From Ailanthus altissimus (lineage: Eukaryota > Streptophyta > Magnoliopsida > Sapindales > Simaroubaceae): a DNA stretch of 64,000 bases. Made by a program: the position numbers and the translations under genes. The notes under the pieces are model-generated. The model was not told the DNA's origin, searched no databases, and was given only the letters and a program-made list of their open reading frames with translations. Location: positions 9,362,001 to 9,426,000 of the forward strand of contig OX327702.1 of NCBI GenBank assembly GCA_946807835.1. The letters are read 5' to 3'. This document shows, piece by piece, positions 1 to 12,923 of this stretch (within the stretch, counting starts at the first letter, position 1; the number at the start of each line of letters is the position of its first letter).

Positions 1-719
1 TAATTTATGCACACAATTCAAGAAAATGGTCTCTATGAATTTTTATGTATTAAATATTTCGTAAGCTTGCTTTTCATATTATTCTTTACTAATATAGGTA
101 CACACATAACCATGGATCAATTATGGCTTTACTTGGCTTATAATGCAAGGCTTAGGATATAGATAGGATAAAAGGATTCTTTTTCGGTTTCTCACACTCC
201 ATAAACATACTAGAACCTATTCGAACCTTTGTAATCCATGATTAAGTCTCCCTCAAACTTAATTCCTTCTTTCCCTTGTTAGTTTTGTTGCTCAAATTTT
301 GTTTAATTAAACAAATTCTCATAAATTTAAACTTTTATATTTTTATGAGTTAACAAAGCCATATTATTTATTTTCTCCTCACTTTCACTTTTTTTGTAAA
401 CCCAATGTTTAGTTAGAATATTCTAACATGACTACCATACTATCTTGTGACGAGTTTTATAAAGGATATTAATTTATTCTTGGATTTTGATGTTGTTGGA
501 TATGAAAAGTTTTCTTAATGTGGCAGTCTTAGTGTTTGGTTGGCTTTGAATTGTATGGGATTTGAGTATGGGTGGTGGATTTTAATTTTAGAAATGAAGT
601 CTTTAGGGTTTGAGAGAGCTTTTAAGGATTTTATGTTTAAAATGAGGAAAATGTTTTAGGGTTTTGGTTTAAAAACTCTGTTTTCATCTTAGCATTATTG
701 CAAAGGCTTTGGGTGCCAT

Positions 720-3503
720 TGATAGGACCCGACCCGAGACCCTCTACAGTAGATCCTAGCGGTCCTGCCGGGCACCTCGACAGAAGTTTTTCAAAATAGA
801 ATTGGGCAAGATGAGAAATTCCGCGAGGCCAACCTCTTTTTAGTTCTTGCTATTACTGAGAAAATCTTGTAATATACATAAAAACGACATTTTAATTTTT
901 AAAGAAAAACAGACAGAGTTTCCCCTGTTTTTCAAAAAATCTATATAAAACCTACAAAGAAATTTCACTTCTATTTCAAACACTTCTCAATACTACAAAT
1001 TCGGACTTCTGGTCCTTTCCAAACCAAATCCAACATAACTCAATAGTTTCATTTAAATCACAAAATGAGCATACTCATAAAAAGTAAAAACGATCATCAT
1101 AATATCGAAATCTCTTCTTGTTGGTTCAAATATACATACAAATATACATGCCAACACTACTATGCAGAAAGCAAAGGGTGCTAATTAGCACATTTACATA
1201 TACAAAAATAATCTTCAGATTTGGCCCACTACTCGGCAATAAAAGAATCAGTAGCTTGCGTACTGAGACCTGCACCTGGGAAGGGGGTTTAGAAAATATA
1301 AAACACAAAACGCGTGAGCTAAAGGAGCTTAGTGAGTGCAATTAAGATTTCAAATAAAATAACATTATGCATAGATAGTAAATTCTAAGTACATGCATAA
1401 ATCATGCTTCTAAAACTAATGTAAAGCTGTAAAATGGTTTCTAATATTATATGCTAATGAAATCTTGCCAAGCGGGTCTTATCTACATCTTTGGAAAACA
1501 ATATCCAAAATCTGTATAACACAATAACTGCCATGTGCATATTTATGAATAAATGCTATCGATAAATAGAAAACTAGTAAAGTCCTCGCTCAGCCATTTT
1601 CTTTTTAAACTGTACCAATGGTAACCCTAAAGCTCTATACTTACGCAACGACTCAACTAGCACCGCACACGTGAGCGTGAGTAGGTCACGGGGCACCTCA
1701 ACTAGCAGCACCCACAGTGACATCTCAAGACATCTCACTGGCTATGCAGCGGAATCCTACATCGCATACATATAGCGAGACACTACCCCGTACACATAGA
1801 GCGACTCACATGACTCGACATCTCGACTTTTTGGAGTTAGTGTACACCCTATGACCTGCCCATGTGCACGGGATATACCGACCGGATCTAATATAATCAC
1901 CACCACTATAATCTGAGGGTACCAATGGCTTTTAAAATGAATGCAGAAATTTTAAAACTGTTTCTTAAACCGAACATGTAAATGCATATCTATGGATATA
2001 TATCAAGATCATAAATCATGTTTATGCATTGAAAGCTCATAAAACATACATTTTCATTATGCGGAAACATAATAAATGAAAGATAACAGAAAAGACAGAC
2101 TTTCACTCACAACCGCTCTGCGCTCAATTTTGCTCCGAATTTTTACTCCCGTTACCGCTTTCGGTTTTCTTCACCTACGCACCATAAATGACATTTAGAA
2201 CTAAATCGAATGCTAGAATCTCATTTAACTACTAAACGCTCTAATCAGCATACAAAATCCGGATGCATACTACTTTTCAATTTTTATTTACATATTCATT
2301 TAATCTAATCTAACTCACCATTCGGCGCCCTGAAAATTATTAAACGCCTTATAACTTGGTTGGACATAATTGCCCTTCACCTTTCCAAAATGAACAATTA
2401 TATCCCATTTTCTTCATTTTTGATTTTTCCATCAACCATATACATTCAACATATATAAGGCACCATTTACACACAACAACTCAATCAAAACACCACAAAA
2501 TCCCTAACTTCCCTAAAGTGGCAGAATTTCACCCTATGTTCCAACACATTTCTTTTCTCAATTTCTTGTTCCAATTACATCAAAATCAAGCCAATTTCAT
2601 TCTAATGCCCTAATTACAACCAATTGAAGTCTCTACATTCAAATCACCCAAAACCCTAATTCTTACCTTGTCAATATCTTAAAATTGATGACTCCTTCAA
2701 TCTCCACACTAGAATTCAACTCAATCTAAACTAAGAATACATACAAGAATATCAATTTAAGCAATCCTTAAAGTTTAGTTATCAATCTCATAAAACAATG
2801 CTTGTCTTATCTCTTTTTCTTGAATTTCCACTAATGGAGGCTTCAATTAAGGTTAGAAATTGGTATGTAACCTTATTTTGGCTTGATTAAGCATGAAAAA
2901 TCATGAAAAAAAATTGAAATTTCACTGTAGCAGCACATCCAACCCTTGCACGAATTTTTCTTTCTTTTACTCTAAATGTTTGTTTTTTTTTTTTTTGTTC
3001 TCTTGAAAAATCTACCCACTTCCAACATATATATAGTTATCCATCAATTGACCATTTTGCCCTTCACAACTTACTCTAAAATACTAATTTGTCATTAGTT
3101 GGAAACTAAGTATGTAATTGGTTCATTTGTAACTATCTAGTTAGAATAGACTAGAATTTTCAACTTGGCAATCCATGAAATTTCTTCTAATTGATCCATT
3201 CTCTAATATATGGATTATGTTTCTCAACAAAGGCTTGTTCTATACATAACCCTTAAATGAAAATTCATGTAGTAAATTAGAATTTTCTTTTCCAAGGCAA
3301 TAGAGAAAAATTCTAAAAATATATTCTAAGGTAGTCCAACACTCCGATCGAGTGTGAAATTATCAAATTAGGTCTAATATCTCTCACGCTCACCATAAAA
3401 GAAATATTTCTAATAGGGTTAAAATTGAGTAACCCTACGATGTCTTTATTGCTCTATAACAAAATCTAGACGCCAATACTACTAACAAGGATTGGATATT
3501 ACA
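720..3503 (+). mobile_element. Solo LTR, family C, copy 1 (2784 bp)
   Basis: Starts TGATAGGACCC and ends TTGGATATTACA. Flanks are GCCAT (715-719) and GCCAC (3504-3508), a five-base target duplication with one mismatch. It aligns along its length with 12924-15354, for example the shared blocks at 752-775, 835-870 and 1640-1900. No internal region or coding capacity is seen. TG...CA ends, the CCCGACCCGAGAC start and the TACA end suggest a chromovirus-type gypsy LTR, which is an inference. Short ORFs inside it, such as one at 2356-2613, are not conserved in the other copy. Confidence 0.85.
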
Positions 3504-4859
3504 GCCACAGTGCTGAGGCCTGGGTTTTGGGGGGCCTGATTTCCAAGTATTGGTGCCATGATGTGGGTTTTTTTGCACCGCACCATATAGGTACTACCCC
3601 AGGGCCTTAGTTCTGCATTCATTTTAGGATCACGATGTTGACTTCTCTATGCCACGATATGTAGATACTAACTTGGGTAGTCCCCACTTCATTTTGGTGT
3701 CGTAACTCTGAATGGTTTGATTTGTGGTGTTGGCTTCCTTTTTAAAAGAAATAAGAGAAAAACACTTACTTAGTTACCTCCCAAGAAGTACTTTATTTTA
3801 TGTTCCTAGCTGGACTCAGCTATGCATTGCTTAATTTGACTCATTAAGTAGAACACTTGCAACTTTCTACTCTTCTCCTTTAAAGTAATGTTTATGCCTT
3901 CGTTCGTTGATGCCAAACAATCTCTCATAATCACCTTTTAACTTAATGGTGCTAAACAGAAACACTTGCTCTTGACTTTAAACAGCCCTGACCATCTTGA
4001 TTTTAACTTTTTTGGGAAAAACCTCAAATGATAGTTAAAAAGGAGCACTTGTTAATTTGGAAAGACCTCACGCCTCAAGATTGTTTGGTCATGCCATTTT
4101 TTTATGTGCTTTTTGTATATCCGAGCATTTTCATTGGCATTATCGTGGAATTCATCTAACTCATTAAATGGCAACAAGCATTACTTCCTGGAGGCCTTCA
4201 AATCAAAGTTCAACTTTTTGATAGCCCAAAGTGCTTGGTGCTCCAACTTAACCGATAAATATCAAGCTTTCCTAAACAGTAATTAGTAATGAGATATTCC
4301 CATGAGCATCTTGAAAGTTGTCCTATACGCTCCATAAGCCATCATCAACCTTTGTGGCCTAATCCTTGCAATTAGTTTTCATCGTCTTTTCTAAGATTTG
4401 CTTAACTTCCTCTTATTGACTCAAAGATGCTGGAATAATAATCAAAAAATTAAATTTTCCCCCATAAAATTATAACAGAAATAGTTATTCAATCGTTACA
4501 AGATTAGCCTGTATTGCAAAGAGCTGGATGTTTTCCTAGAAACTTTAGAATCCTTATAAATAAACACAGGCCCAAGAACATCTATATGGCCACTAAAATT
4601 TGTCTCACAAGGTAAAGACTCAAGAGGTAGCACATACTCTACATGGTCTCCATATACATTAAAGCAAGCATACTAAATTCCATAGCAAGAAGTATATCCT
4701 TCCAAAATATAGAGTTCATAAGACAATATTCTAAAGGATCACTTAAGAGAACCTTAGTATAGTCTTTTGAGTGCATCACCAATCATATCAATGCAATTAC
4801 AAGATTTTACCTCATTTGGAAATTGCATAGGGCAGTTGATGTTGAACTTTACTTCTTCA

Positions 4860-5250
4860 CCATTCACCTAAAGTATTAAATTTTCATTTGGACATCAATG
4901 AGAGCTCTCCAGGTAGCTAGAAATTGTTGACTTACAATGATCAGGATCTCTCAATCTTCCTTCATATCAAGAACAACAAAACCCACTAGAAGGATAAACT
5001 TATCAACCTTGACCAAGATATCCTCAATGACGCCCTTCAAATAAGTAAGAGACCAGTCTACCATTTACAAAGAAATTGTAATAGGCTTGACCTTTTCAAG
5101 TCCCAAGTTTTAAAAAATGTACAAAGACATCAGATTAATGTTGGCACTAAGGTGACATAAGGCTTTTTCAAAGTTTGAATTGTTGATAGTGCACGAGACT
5201 AGAAAACTCATTGGATCTTTTAACTTTTGTGGTAACTTTCATTGAAGAAT
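4860..5250 (-). pseudogene. Retropepsin remnant of Athila-like copy 1
   Basis: The minus-strand translation gives a broken form of the Athila-type protease: an INLMSLYIF-like segment (active-site neighbourhood), then KVKPITISL, then GVIEDILVKVDKFIL, then FVVLDMKED. The same succession is better preserved at 35118-35381. In-frame stops interrupt it. The family role is cleavage of the Gag-Pol polyprotein, but this copy cannot be functional. It lies downstream of gag on the same strand, as expected. Confidence 0.8.
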
Positions 5251-5423
5251 CGCACTACTTTACTCCATAAGCTTTACTATTTCATAATCCTCCAAAAAAA
5301 ATTTCTTGGACATCACATTCTTTATAAACTTCACATAATTTGTCATTTATTCCAAAACTTACACAAAAGGAATATTTATGTTAATCCTTTTAAAAATCTC
5401 AAGGAATTTGGAGAATTGTGCAT

Positions 5424-5630
5424 CTAACTTCTTCTTTTGAAACCTTTGAGGAAATTACAATAGGGAACAATGATGAAAGGATTTTTTGGAAAAGAAATTG
5501 AATTAGGCTTCAAAATCATCTTTAGTGGTTCTACTACAACCTCTTTCTCCTTGTCTTCACTCTCCTTTGGCTTAGGAGCTTCTAATTTCTTACCACTCTT
5601 AAGAGTGATAGCCTTGTAATGATCTTTCAA
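5424..5630 (-). pseudogene. Athila-like gag C-terminal linker fragment (copy 1)
   Basis: A 68-codon open stretch with the KAITLKSGKKLEAPKPK motif, an acidic Lys/Glu stretch and a PNSISFPKNPFI segment. The AITLRSG/EAPKPK signature is typical of the region between nucleocapsid and protease in Athila-type elements, and the same motif occurs at 35666-35884 in copy 2. It sits between the protease remnant (left) and the gag core (right), in the correct order for the minus strand. It is a fragment of the polyprotein, not a separate gene. Confidence 0.75.
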
Positions 5631-6083
5631 GATAGTTTCGTGTCACTTGAAAACTTGTCGAATGATTGGTCTTTGATCGAATTGGCAAGCTGGCTAATTT
5701 AAACCTTTAGGTACTTCATTATAGCACTCATGTTAATGCAATATGCCTTGATATTGTCAACTTGGGTCTTATTTGTTAAATCTTCCTCTTGTCTCAAGAA
5801 TTAAAAAAATTAAGAGGTCTTCTAATAAGTGCTTTGTCTTAACTATCGGTTGTTTAAATCTCAGCAAAGGTTGTAGAATATTTCTTGTATTACCATAAGA
5901 AAAATTCTTATGGTTATAAAGTCTCGAATGATAATGCATGGGTAAGTTGTTAGGTATGTTGTAACCTCAGCAATTGAAATTCTAGTTGTTTATATATTGA
6001 ACTTACTCCGGATTAGCACCTTCACAAGTATAAGAAACACTAGCAATCAGATCCTTGCTTAATGAAGCTTCTCTAGTATTTAG

Positions 6084-8111
6084 TGTTGGGTAGGTGCTTA
6101 TGTGCCATCCCTGAATGTACATATACTTGTGTATTTATATAAGTGTACATTTCCACTTAATCGCTAATACCTATTTATATGGTACTATACAATGTAATGT
6201 TACAGATATTGTTCGATCTGAAGGAGTTCAGATCAGATCTAAAGTAGTTTAGATTAGGGCTCATAGTTAGTCATGCTGAGAGATATAAATGCTAAATGTT
6301 AGAATAGTTATGGGTTTATTGGTTATAATACTCAGCATATCCAAGAGTTGGAGCCTTGACTGTAATGGGACATAGACTTGGGAATATACTAGTAACTGCA
6401 TAGTTGCAATCGAGTGCCAAAAAATGCTAATTGCATAAGTATGTTCTCGAATAATTTTTTCTAATCTATTTCCATCGGTGCGGGTCTGTCGGTGGATACC
6501 TTTAATATAGATCAACATATGTCATACCTATAGGGTATAAATGGTCACTCCTAACCGACTGTGAGCTTGGAGCTCATATTGACATATGGGTATCCAGTTA
6601 GGACTGGATATGGGACAGACTCATGAGGGCCTCTGATAAACATCATATATAATCCATCAACGGAGGGTCCTCTCGAGTTGAGTAGTATACGTGGTCCTTT
6701 GACCTGAGTGCCACGGTAGGCTTGTAAGTGATCCACTATACTTTGGTTCCATGCATGTCACAAACCTTTCATGGTGTGACTGCTGGGTGTCGTTGGGTAT
6801 GGTCCGATGCTTATAGAATTTGGTGTGTACAGATATAAGATTTGTTAGCTCGTATAGGAAGTTTGATATCCAAATGCTTCTAGATTATATCTCGAAAAGT
6901 CTTGTGGCCACAAGTATTAATCCCGGGAAAGCGTTCCGCCAAGGTGGAACAATATGGTAAAGGAGTTTGCGCATATTGTTTAGTGAGATATAAGTCTGGA
7001 GATAAGACATGGATGAGCACTAGGGGATTTGACTATGATAATCTATATCCCCACACATCCAGGATATCATGACGGAATGACTATACGTATGTGTTGTAAT
7101 TTCAGCTTGTATGATTCAACATGCTGATTTGTAATATCCGTGATATGTGTATGGGGCATTGCTAACGAACTTATGGAATAGTTCCATTTGAAAAATCGAC
7201 CATAAGACCTGGGGAGTCCCGCTTTATGGAGTGTACTCGTTGTGCACTAAGGCAGCGTGCCGAATTAAAGTGTTTAATCCAGCAATATTCAGCACTACCA
7301 CAGAAATATGTGCGTGTCTGTATTTAAGTGTTAAATACAACTATTAGTTAATAATTGTTATTTACTAATTATTTTATGACACGTGGGATTTAGTGGGACC
7401 AACTAGGGTATGCTTGGTAACTATTTATGAGGGGCAAAATGGTCATTACATACTTTGATTATTTAATGGTTAAATAATCAAAATATCTATCTTATTATAT
7501 TATATTATTTTTATTATTATATTATTATTTATATTATATAACATATTATTTTATTATTTTATTTTTTAAATATTTAAAGAAAGAGAGATTTTTTTTTTTT
7601 GTGTTGGTCTGGCAGAGAGAGAATAAATGGAGAAGGAGAGAAAGAAAAGAATAAGAAGAAGAAGAAGAAAAAGAAAAAAAAATAGGGAAAAATGAAATTG
7701 TTTTATTTTTCTCTATGGTGTCATAGAAGCAATTATGAATTATTTCATTCTCCATTTCTTATCCTTTTAGAGAAAAGAATGAAAACACACACCCGGTCAT
7801 TTTAGGGATAAAAGTTAATCCTGTGCTGGATATAGGGCTGTTGTTCTAGCTCACCAAGCCCACCGAGTTGGTGACTAGAACTGCCCACGAGTTGGTCTCT
7901 ATACAAACTTTAAGAAAATACGTGTATAACGTTACACGTTGAGGTGAGTTCTCAACCTTACTAATATATTAATGTGATTAATATATTTTATTTATTGTGT
8001 TTATCGTATAATTTACACTTCTGCCGCGTTAAATTCGTATTTGATATCTATTTTAGGTAATAGACACAATTACACATGCATACACCCACATGTACTAGTT
8101 CCCCATCAACA
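6084..8111 (+). mobile_element. Isolated LTR, family A, copy A1 (2028 bp), perfect TSD
   Basis: Begins TGTTGGGTAGGTGC and ends CCCCATCAACA, flanked by TTTAG at 6079-6083 and again at 8112-8116. It interrupts the gag of Athila-like copy 1, and gag similarity resumes on the far side. The first 1.2 kb is the family core shared with A2-A6. The rest holds an AT-rich block (about 7490-7560), a purine-rich tract (about 7610-7690) and a CTGCCGCGTTAAATTCG-like segment near the 3' end resembling plant copia LTR ends. No internal region is present. The copia assignment is an inference. Confidence 0.88.
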
Positions 8112-8790
8112 TTTAGCGCCAAAATTAAACTTGCTAAAGCTGAGACTTGAGTCGAAAGAGAAACTATAGGATTAGTCTCATGAATTCTTGTGGCTTTCTT
8201 CAAAATAGACCACTTATTTGGCCATTGATAGTTGTTAGAACCTATCTCTTTCAGTATGAGTTAAGTGTCATTGGCAGTCTTAGATCATGAGTACCACCAA
8301 CTGCTATATCAGCAATTATTCTTGTTTGCTTATTCAATCCATTGTAAAACAATTTAATTTAGACCCAATATTGGTATCCATGTTAAGGTTACTTCCGAAT
8401 GAGATCCTTAAATCACTCTCATGCCTCATAAAGATGCTCAAAGTCCATTTAGCGAAGTTGTGCAATTTCACCCCGAAGTTGAGAGGTCTTTGATGGAGGG
8501 AAGAACTTAGTGATAAACTTTTGCACCAAATCCTCCCAAGTCACAATAATACCGAGTTGCAAACATTTGAACCAACCTATCGCCTTATCCTTAAAAAAGA
8601 AAGGAAATAAGTCTATTCAAATAATGTCTTCCGATACACCATTCACCTTGATGGTATCACAAATCTCTAAGGACATAGCTAGGTGAATATTGGGATCTTT
8701 ATTTGGCAATCCTCTGTATTGATTTTGTTAAACTATGTTAATAGAACAGACTTTAACTCAAAGTTATTAGTATTGATTTCTTGGCACCAA
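8112..8790 (-). pseudogene. Athila-like gag core, copy 1
   Basis: The minus-strand translation reads KDPNIHLAMSLEICDTIKVNG near 8640-8720, then a segment with LFPF, KDKAIGWF and TWEDLVQKFITKFFPP, then LRGEIAQLR and a FEHLYEA...FKDLIRK segment near 8400-8520. This is the retrotransposon gag (capsid) domain of Athila/Tat-type gypsy elements. Several stop codons interrupt it. A1 is inserted just downstream, so the polyprotein frame is split between this part and 5424-6083. The same start of the domain is seen near 36380-36430 in copy 2. Confidence 0.82.
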
Positions 8791-9170
8791 ATTCTCGAAT
8801 AGTTATTGTTAACAATAGACATGAAATAACCATGTAAGGCCCATTGAATCTTCTTTGAAATATGTATCTTCTCTCTTTTTTCATTCTCCCTCTTAATATT
8901 AGAATAATGGCTCTAAGGTCTTTATTTATAAGCTTTAATTAGGAAAAATTTTGAATACAAGGAAAACTAAGTTTTCCTATTTTGTCTATTCACACTGTGG
9001 CATAGAGATTCAATGTCATAGATTAGGCTCAAAATCACATTGGCTCCATAGCTTGTGGTGATTGGCGCCATAATTTGTAACCTTGAGTTCATCTAGTGCA
9101 ACGGCTTGTAGTTTTTGACTTGTCTTCTAATTTATACTCCATAATTGTGACTTGGGATCTTACTATTAAT

Positions 9171-11332
9171 TGGTTGTGTGATGTGTAGAGTGTACGTATA
9201 ATTTTAAAATTTATACATGCAGCAAAAGTATCACATACATATTAAACTCAATATGGCATAATCAAATATATATATCTCACATATGTTCATAAGTATCATT
9301 TAAATAAACTGCAAGTAAATAAATCTACCCGAATTGAAGATAGCTTTTTAATTCTTCAAGAACTCTAATCTCCAAGACTTGAGCTCACCTTAAAGTGTGC
9401 TATTGCACAATTCTAGTTCACAATTACAAACTGGTGGGATTGTGAAACTAGAACAGTAGCTACAAATTTCCAGCAACAAAATATTTTAACTCTTAAAACA
9501 CTTTGATCTATTAGTATTTGTTAGTTATGAGAGATGAGAGGTATAGACTATATTTTGTTCCTTTTTATTCCTCTACCTTCCTTTGCAAGAATACTTAGAA
9601 AAAGACTTAGTCAAAATTCTATCTATTCTCTACCTTTCCATATTTCTCTCCCGTATCATGCATCTCATCAATTCATTCAAAATCTTGTTTCAATTTTCTA
9701 ATGCTTTTTATGGCCTACCATTAAACATTGTTGGCCATTTCATTGCATTATCTTATCAAATACATTTTATTAATGGCCACCAAATATTCCTTTACCTAAT
9801 ATTGGAATATTTTTAATTATTTTAAATAATTAATGGCCAACATCAAGGCCCCTCATTAGGTAAATGATACTATTGTCATAATTGATATTTATCCTTTTGT
9901 AATAATAATAAAAAATAAATTTTACATTAATTATTCAAAAATTATTTTTGAATAATTACTCTTAGCTCCTCACTTGTATTTACTAACAAGGTAAATTAGT
10001 AATTTCAAGGTAAAAATAAATTATGCACAATATATTTTCATTTGTTAACATTCTATTGGTTAACAACTCTCATCAATCAATTATGTGATGTACTTAACAT
10101 TTAAGTCTTGACAAATACACATCCTAAGGAACCGAACTGTTTAATTCAATATGCTGCCTTGGTGAACAATGAGTACACTTCATATTGTGAGACTCTCTAA
10201 GTCTATGCCCAATGTCATATAGAACTTGTCCATACGTCTATAAACAATGTCCCACATACATATTACAGATATTACAAAATGGTGTGTTGGACCCTACAAG
10301 TTAATGTTATAACATATTCGTATAATCTCTCTATCACAGATATCCTGGAAGAGCGAAGATATAGATCAACACCATCAAGTCTTCATATACTCGACCGTAA
10401 ACTTATCTCTAGATTTGTATTTTTAATAAATAATATTAGTAAACACTTTTGCGATATTATTTATCCTTATTATAAAATTCTTTTTCCCGGGTATAACTGC
10501 TTATGGCCATAAGACTTTCTCAAACACAATCTTGGAGCATTAGGATACATTACTCACTCAAATGAATTGATGGATCCTATATCTATGCACACCGAACTCT
10601 ATGAGCATCGGACCATACCTAGTAACACTTAGTGATTAGACCATGAAAGGTTTCTAATATATGTGGAACTAAAGTATGGTGGATCACTCATAAGCCCACC
10701 GTGGCACTTAGGTTAAAAGACCACGAATACTACTCAACTAGAGAAGACCCTCCATTGACAGCTATATGGAATGTCTATTTAATACCTGTATCTCTATATG
10801 AGCTTCCACTAAACTCATGGTCTGCTAAGACTAACCATCTAGACCATCTAAATATAGACATACATTGATCTATATATAACAAGGTCTTCATTAACAGACC
10901 TTCATCAGCGAAGATAGATCAGGAACATAGTGTTTGAGAATATACTTGTATAATGACATTTTTTAGTACCATTTATAACTCTTTGCAACTATGTAATTAC
11001 TAATATATTCTCAGGTCTTTGTCCAATTTTAGACAATGCTCTAACTCTTTATATTTCACTAACTCTTTAGATTTCACTAACTCTTATAACCTTATAACTC
11101 TTATCAGTGCTAACTCTTAGTATTTATAACTCTCAGTTTTGCTAATTCTTAACACTGATATAAACTTATTTAGACTCAATATGAACTCTTTCAGATCATA
11201 CAATATTTGAAATATTACCAACATCATACCATATATTAAATATAATTAGCGATTTAATGAAATGATAATAGTATAAATATAAAACAAATATTCATACATA
11301 AAATGAATGACATATAAGCACAAATCCCAGCA
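9171..11332 (-). mobile_element. Isolated LTR, family A, copy A2 (about 2160 bp)
   Basis: This is the reverse complement of the family A core. In + strand reading it ends with the inverted start of the family (AGCACAAATCCCAGCA, 11317-11332), and 10120-10930 matches the inverted A1 core, including the CATCGGACCATACCTAG and CCACCGTGGCACTTAG blocks. The left end (TGGTTGTGTGATGTG, 9171) resembles the A6 end at 62412. No clear five-base target duplication remains, so the limits carry some uncertainty. About 9580-10080 is an AT-rich variable module unlike A1. Confidence 0.75.
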
Positions 11333-12055
11333 CTTATGTCATAGCTTGTGTTTGAGAAAATAACCTTTTTGCTCTTTTTTCTCTTTTTTTACCTACTTTA
11401 TTGAAATCTATAAAATAACAATAATATGTTTAAAATTCCATAATTCATACTTATGTTAAACAATTATTAAGTCAATGGTGTCAAAATATTATATAAGAAA
11501 TGCACTCTTCAGTGGGGAATGCCTTCCCCAACTAAACTCCTTCCTCCTCCTCTTCTTACTTCTAGTTAGAAATGAAGGGTCGAGTGTCCTCTCCTTGCCT
11601 TGTTTGTGCAAGAGGCATTATGCTTCATTTTTCTACCTCAGTTCTGAGTGGAGTTTCACCTCTTGAGTTGCTATTAATCTTGATTCATTTCTTTGTGAAA
11701 AATAGGATAGAAATTCAAGTTAAAACTCAAATAATCAAGTTAGAAACAGATAAAAAAAAGAAAAATAATTCTCAACTTACCAAGAGGAAAGAAGCTCTCT
11801 ATGGGAGGATAAAAAATGAGTGTGGAAACCTCCCCAATAGACTAAGGCATAGACCCCCCATCTCTCTTTTAGGTCCATTTAGAACCTTCAGAACCAATTC
11901 TCCATCTGTAAGAGGCCTTGGTGCAGCCTCAGAAGATCCCATCAGTTCCACCTGGACCTTAAGAATTGGGTGCTTAACCTTAGACACGCTCATTGTAGTC
12001 TCTGAAACCACGCCACTAATAGACTAGAAAGTTTCTTTTCTTTTTAATTGGAGAA
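11333..12055. other. Unassigned segment with overlapping ORFs, possibly a decayed gene fragment
   Basis: This lies between family A copies A2 and A3 and matches none of the repeat families recognised in the window. The + strand has a 151-codon ORF (11572-12027), and the opposite strand has a 70-codon ORF (11799-12011) that starts MVSETTMSVSKVKHP and contains EAAPRPLTDGELVLKVLNG. The 3' half is less AT-rich than its surroundings, so it may be an old coding fragment. I recognise neither translation. Codon use does not tell the strands apart by eye, so neither is called as a gene. Confidence 0.3.
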
Positions 12056-12923
12056 TGTTGGAAATGGTGCATATGTGCCATTCCAAATTGTATGAATATT
12101 AATTGTTTAACATTTATACAATAAATATTTTGATTAAAATCGTTAATAATAATAATATATGACAAAATGCTTGTAACAATTCAGACATTGTATGATCTAA
12201 ACGAGTTCTGATCTAGTTTAAAAAAGTTTAAACTAGTGCTAAAAGTTAGCTACGTTGAGAGTTATAATTGTTGAAAGTTATCACTGCAAAGAGTTAGTAG
12301 GTTATAAGATTCAACAAAATTTAAAGAGTTAGAGTCTTGTCTGAAATAGAACAAAGACCCGAGCGTATACTAGTAATGATAGAGTCAGCGAAATCAAACG
12401 TTATGTTCCTGATCTAGTTTTACTTTTGAGGGTCTTGGGTCTGTCGCTGGAAACCTTATTTAATAAATATTGGCATATGTGTATATCTAAATGGTCTAGA
12501 TGGTTAATTTTAGCAGACCATGAGCTTAGTGGAAGCTCGTATAGAAATGTGAGTATTTAGTTAGAACTGAGTACTAAACAGGCTCAATTAGGATCTCTAA
12601 TAGACATCCTATAAAGCTATCAATTGATGTTCCTTTTAAGTTGAGTAGTATTCATCCTGAGCACCACAATGGACTTGTGAGTGATGCACTATACTTAGGT
12701 TCCACATATGTTAGAGAACTTTTATAGTTTGACCACTGGGTGTCACTAGGTATGTTCCGATGCTTATGGAGTTCGATGTGTGTTGATATGAGATTCGTCA
12801 GCTCATATGGTAAGTTGTATATCCAGATGCTCCAAGATTCTATTGAAGAAAATCTTGTGGCCATAAGTAATTCAACTAGGAAAAATATTTCTCGTGCAAG
12901 AAATAATATAACAAAAGTGTTTG

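Larger units (their letters stand above)
1..9170 (-). mobile_element. Athila-like Ty3/gypsy element, copy 1, decayed and nested
   Basis: The element's own sequence is 1-719, 3504-6083 and 8112-9170; the gaps are later insertions. On the minus strand it encodes degenerate gag (8112-8790), the nucleocapsid linker (5424-5630) and retropepsin (about 4860-5250). The same parts occur in the same order in copy 2 (30976-38223), and bases 1-160 match about 33730-33860 of that copy. The stretch 3504-4860 is non-coding internal DNA; the 'ttacctcccaagaagtac' block near 3773-3791 resembles the non-coding part of other plant Athila-type elements. No reverse transcriptase or integrase is visible, and no LTR can be defined within the window. 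The right limit at 9170 is set by the next insertion and is uncertain. Confidence 0.7.

Noticed and set aside
6551..6736. 61-codon minus-strand ORF in A1 with an equally long counterpart in A4 (44866-45051, + strand)
   Set aside because: The two translations align end to end, but A2, A3 and A5 carry stops at the same place, so it looks like shared LTR sequence, not a conserved peptide.
11572..12027. 151-codon ORF as a real gene
   Set aside because: No recognised domain, no clear promoter or intron evidence, low-complexity Lys-rich centre, and an open antisense frame over the same bases. Reported only as an observation.
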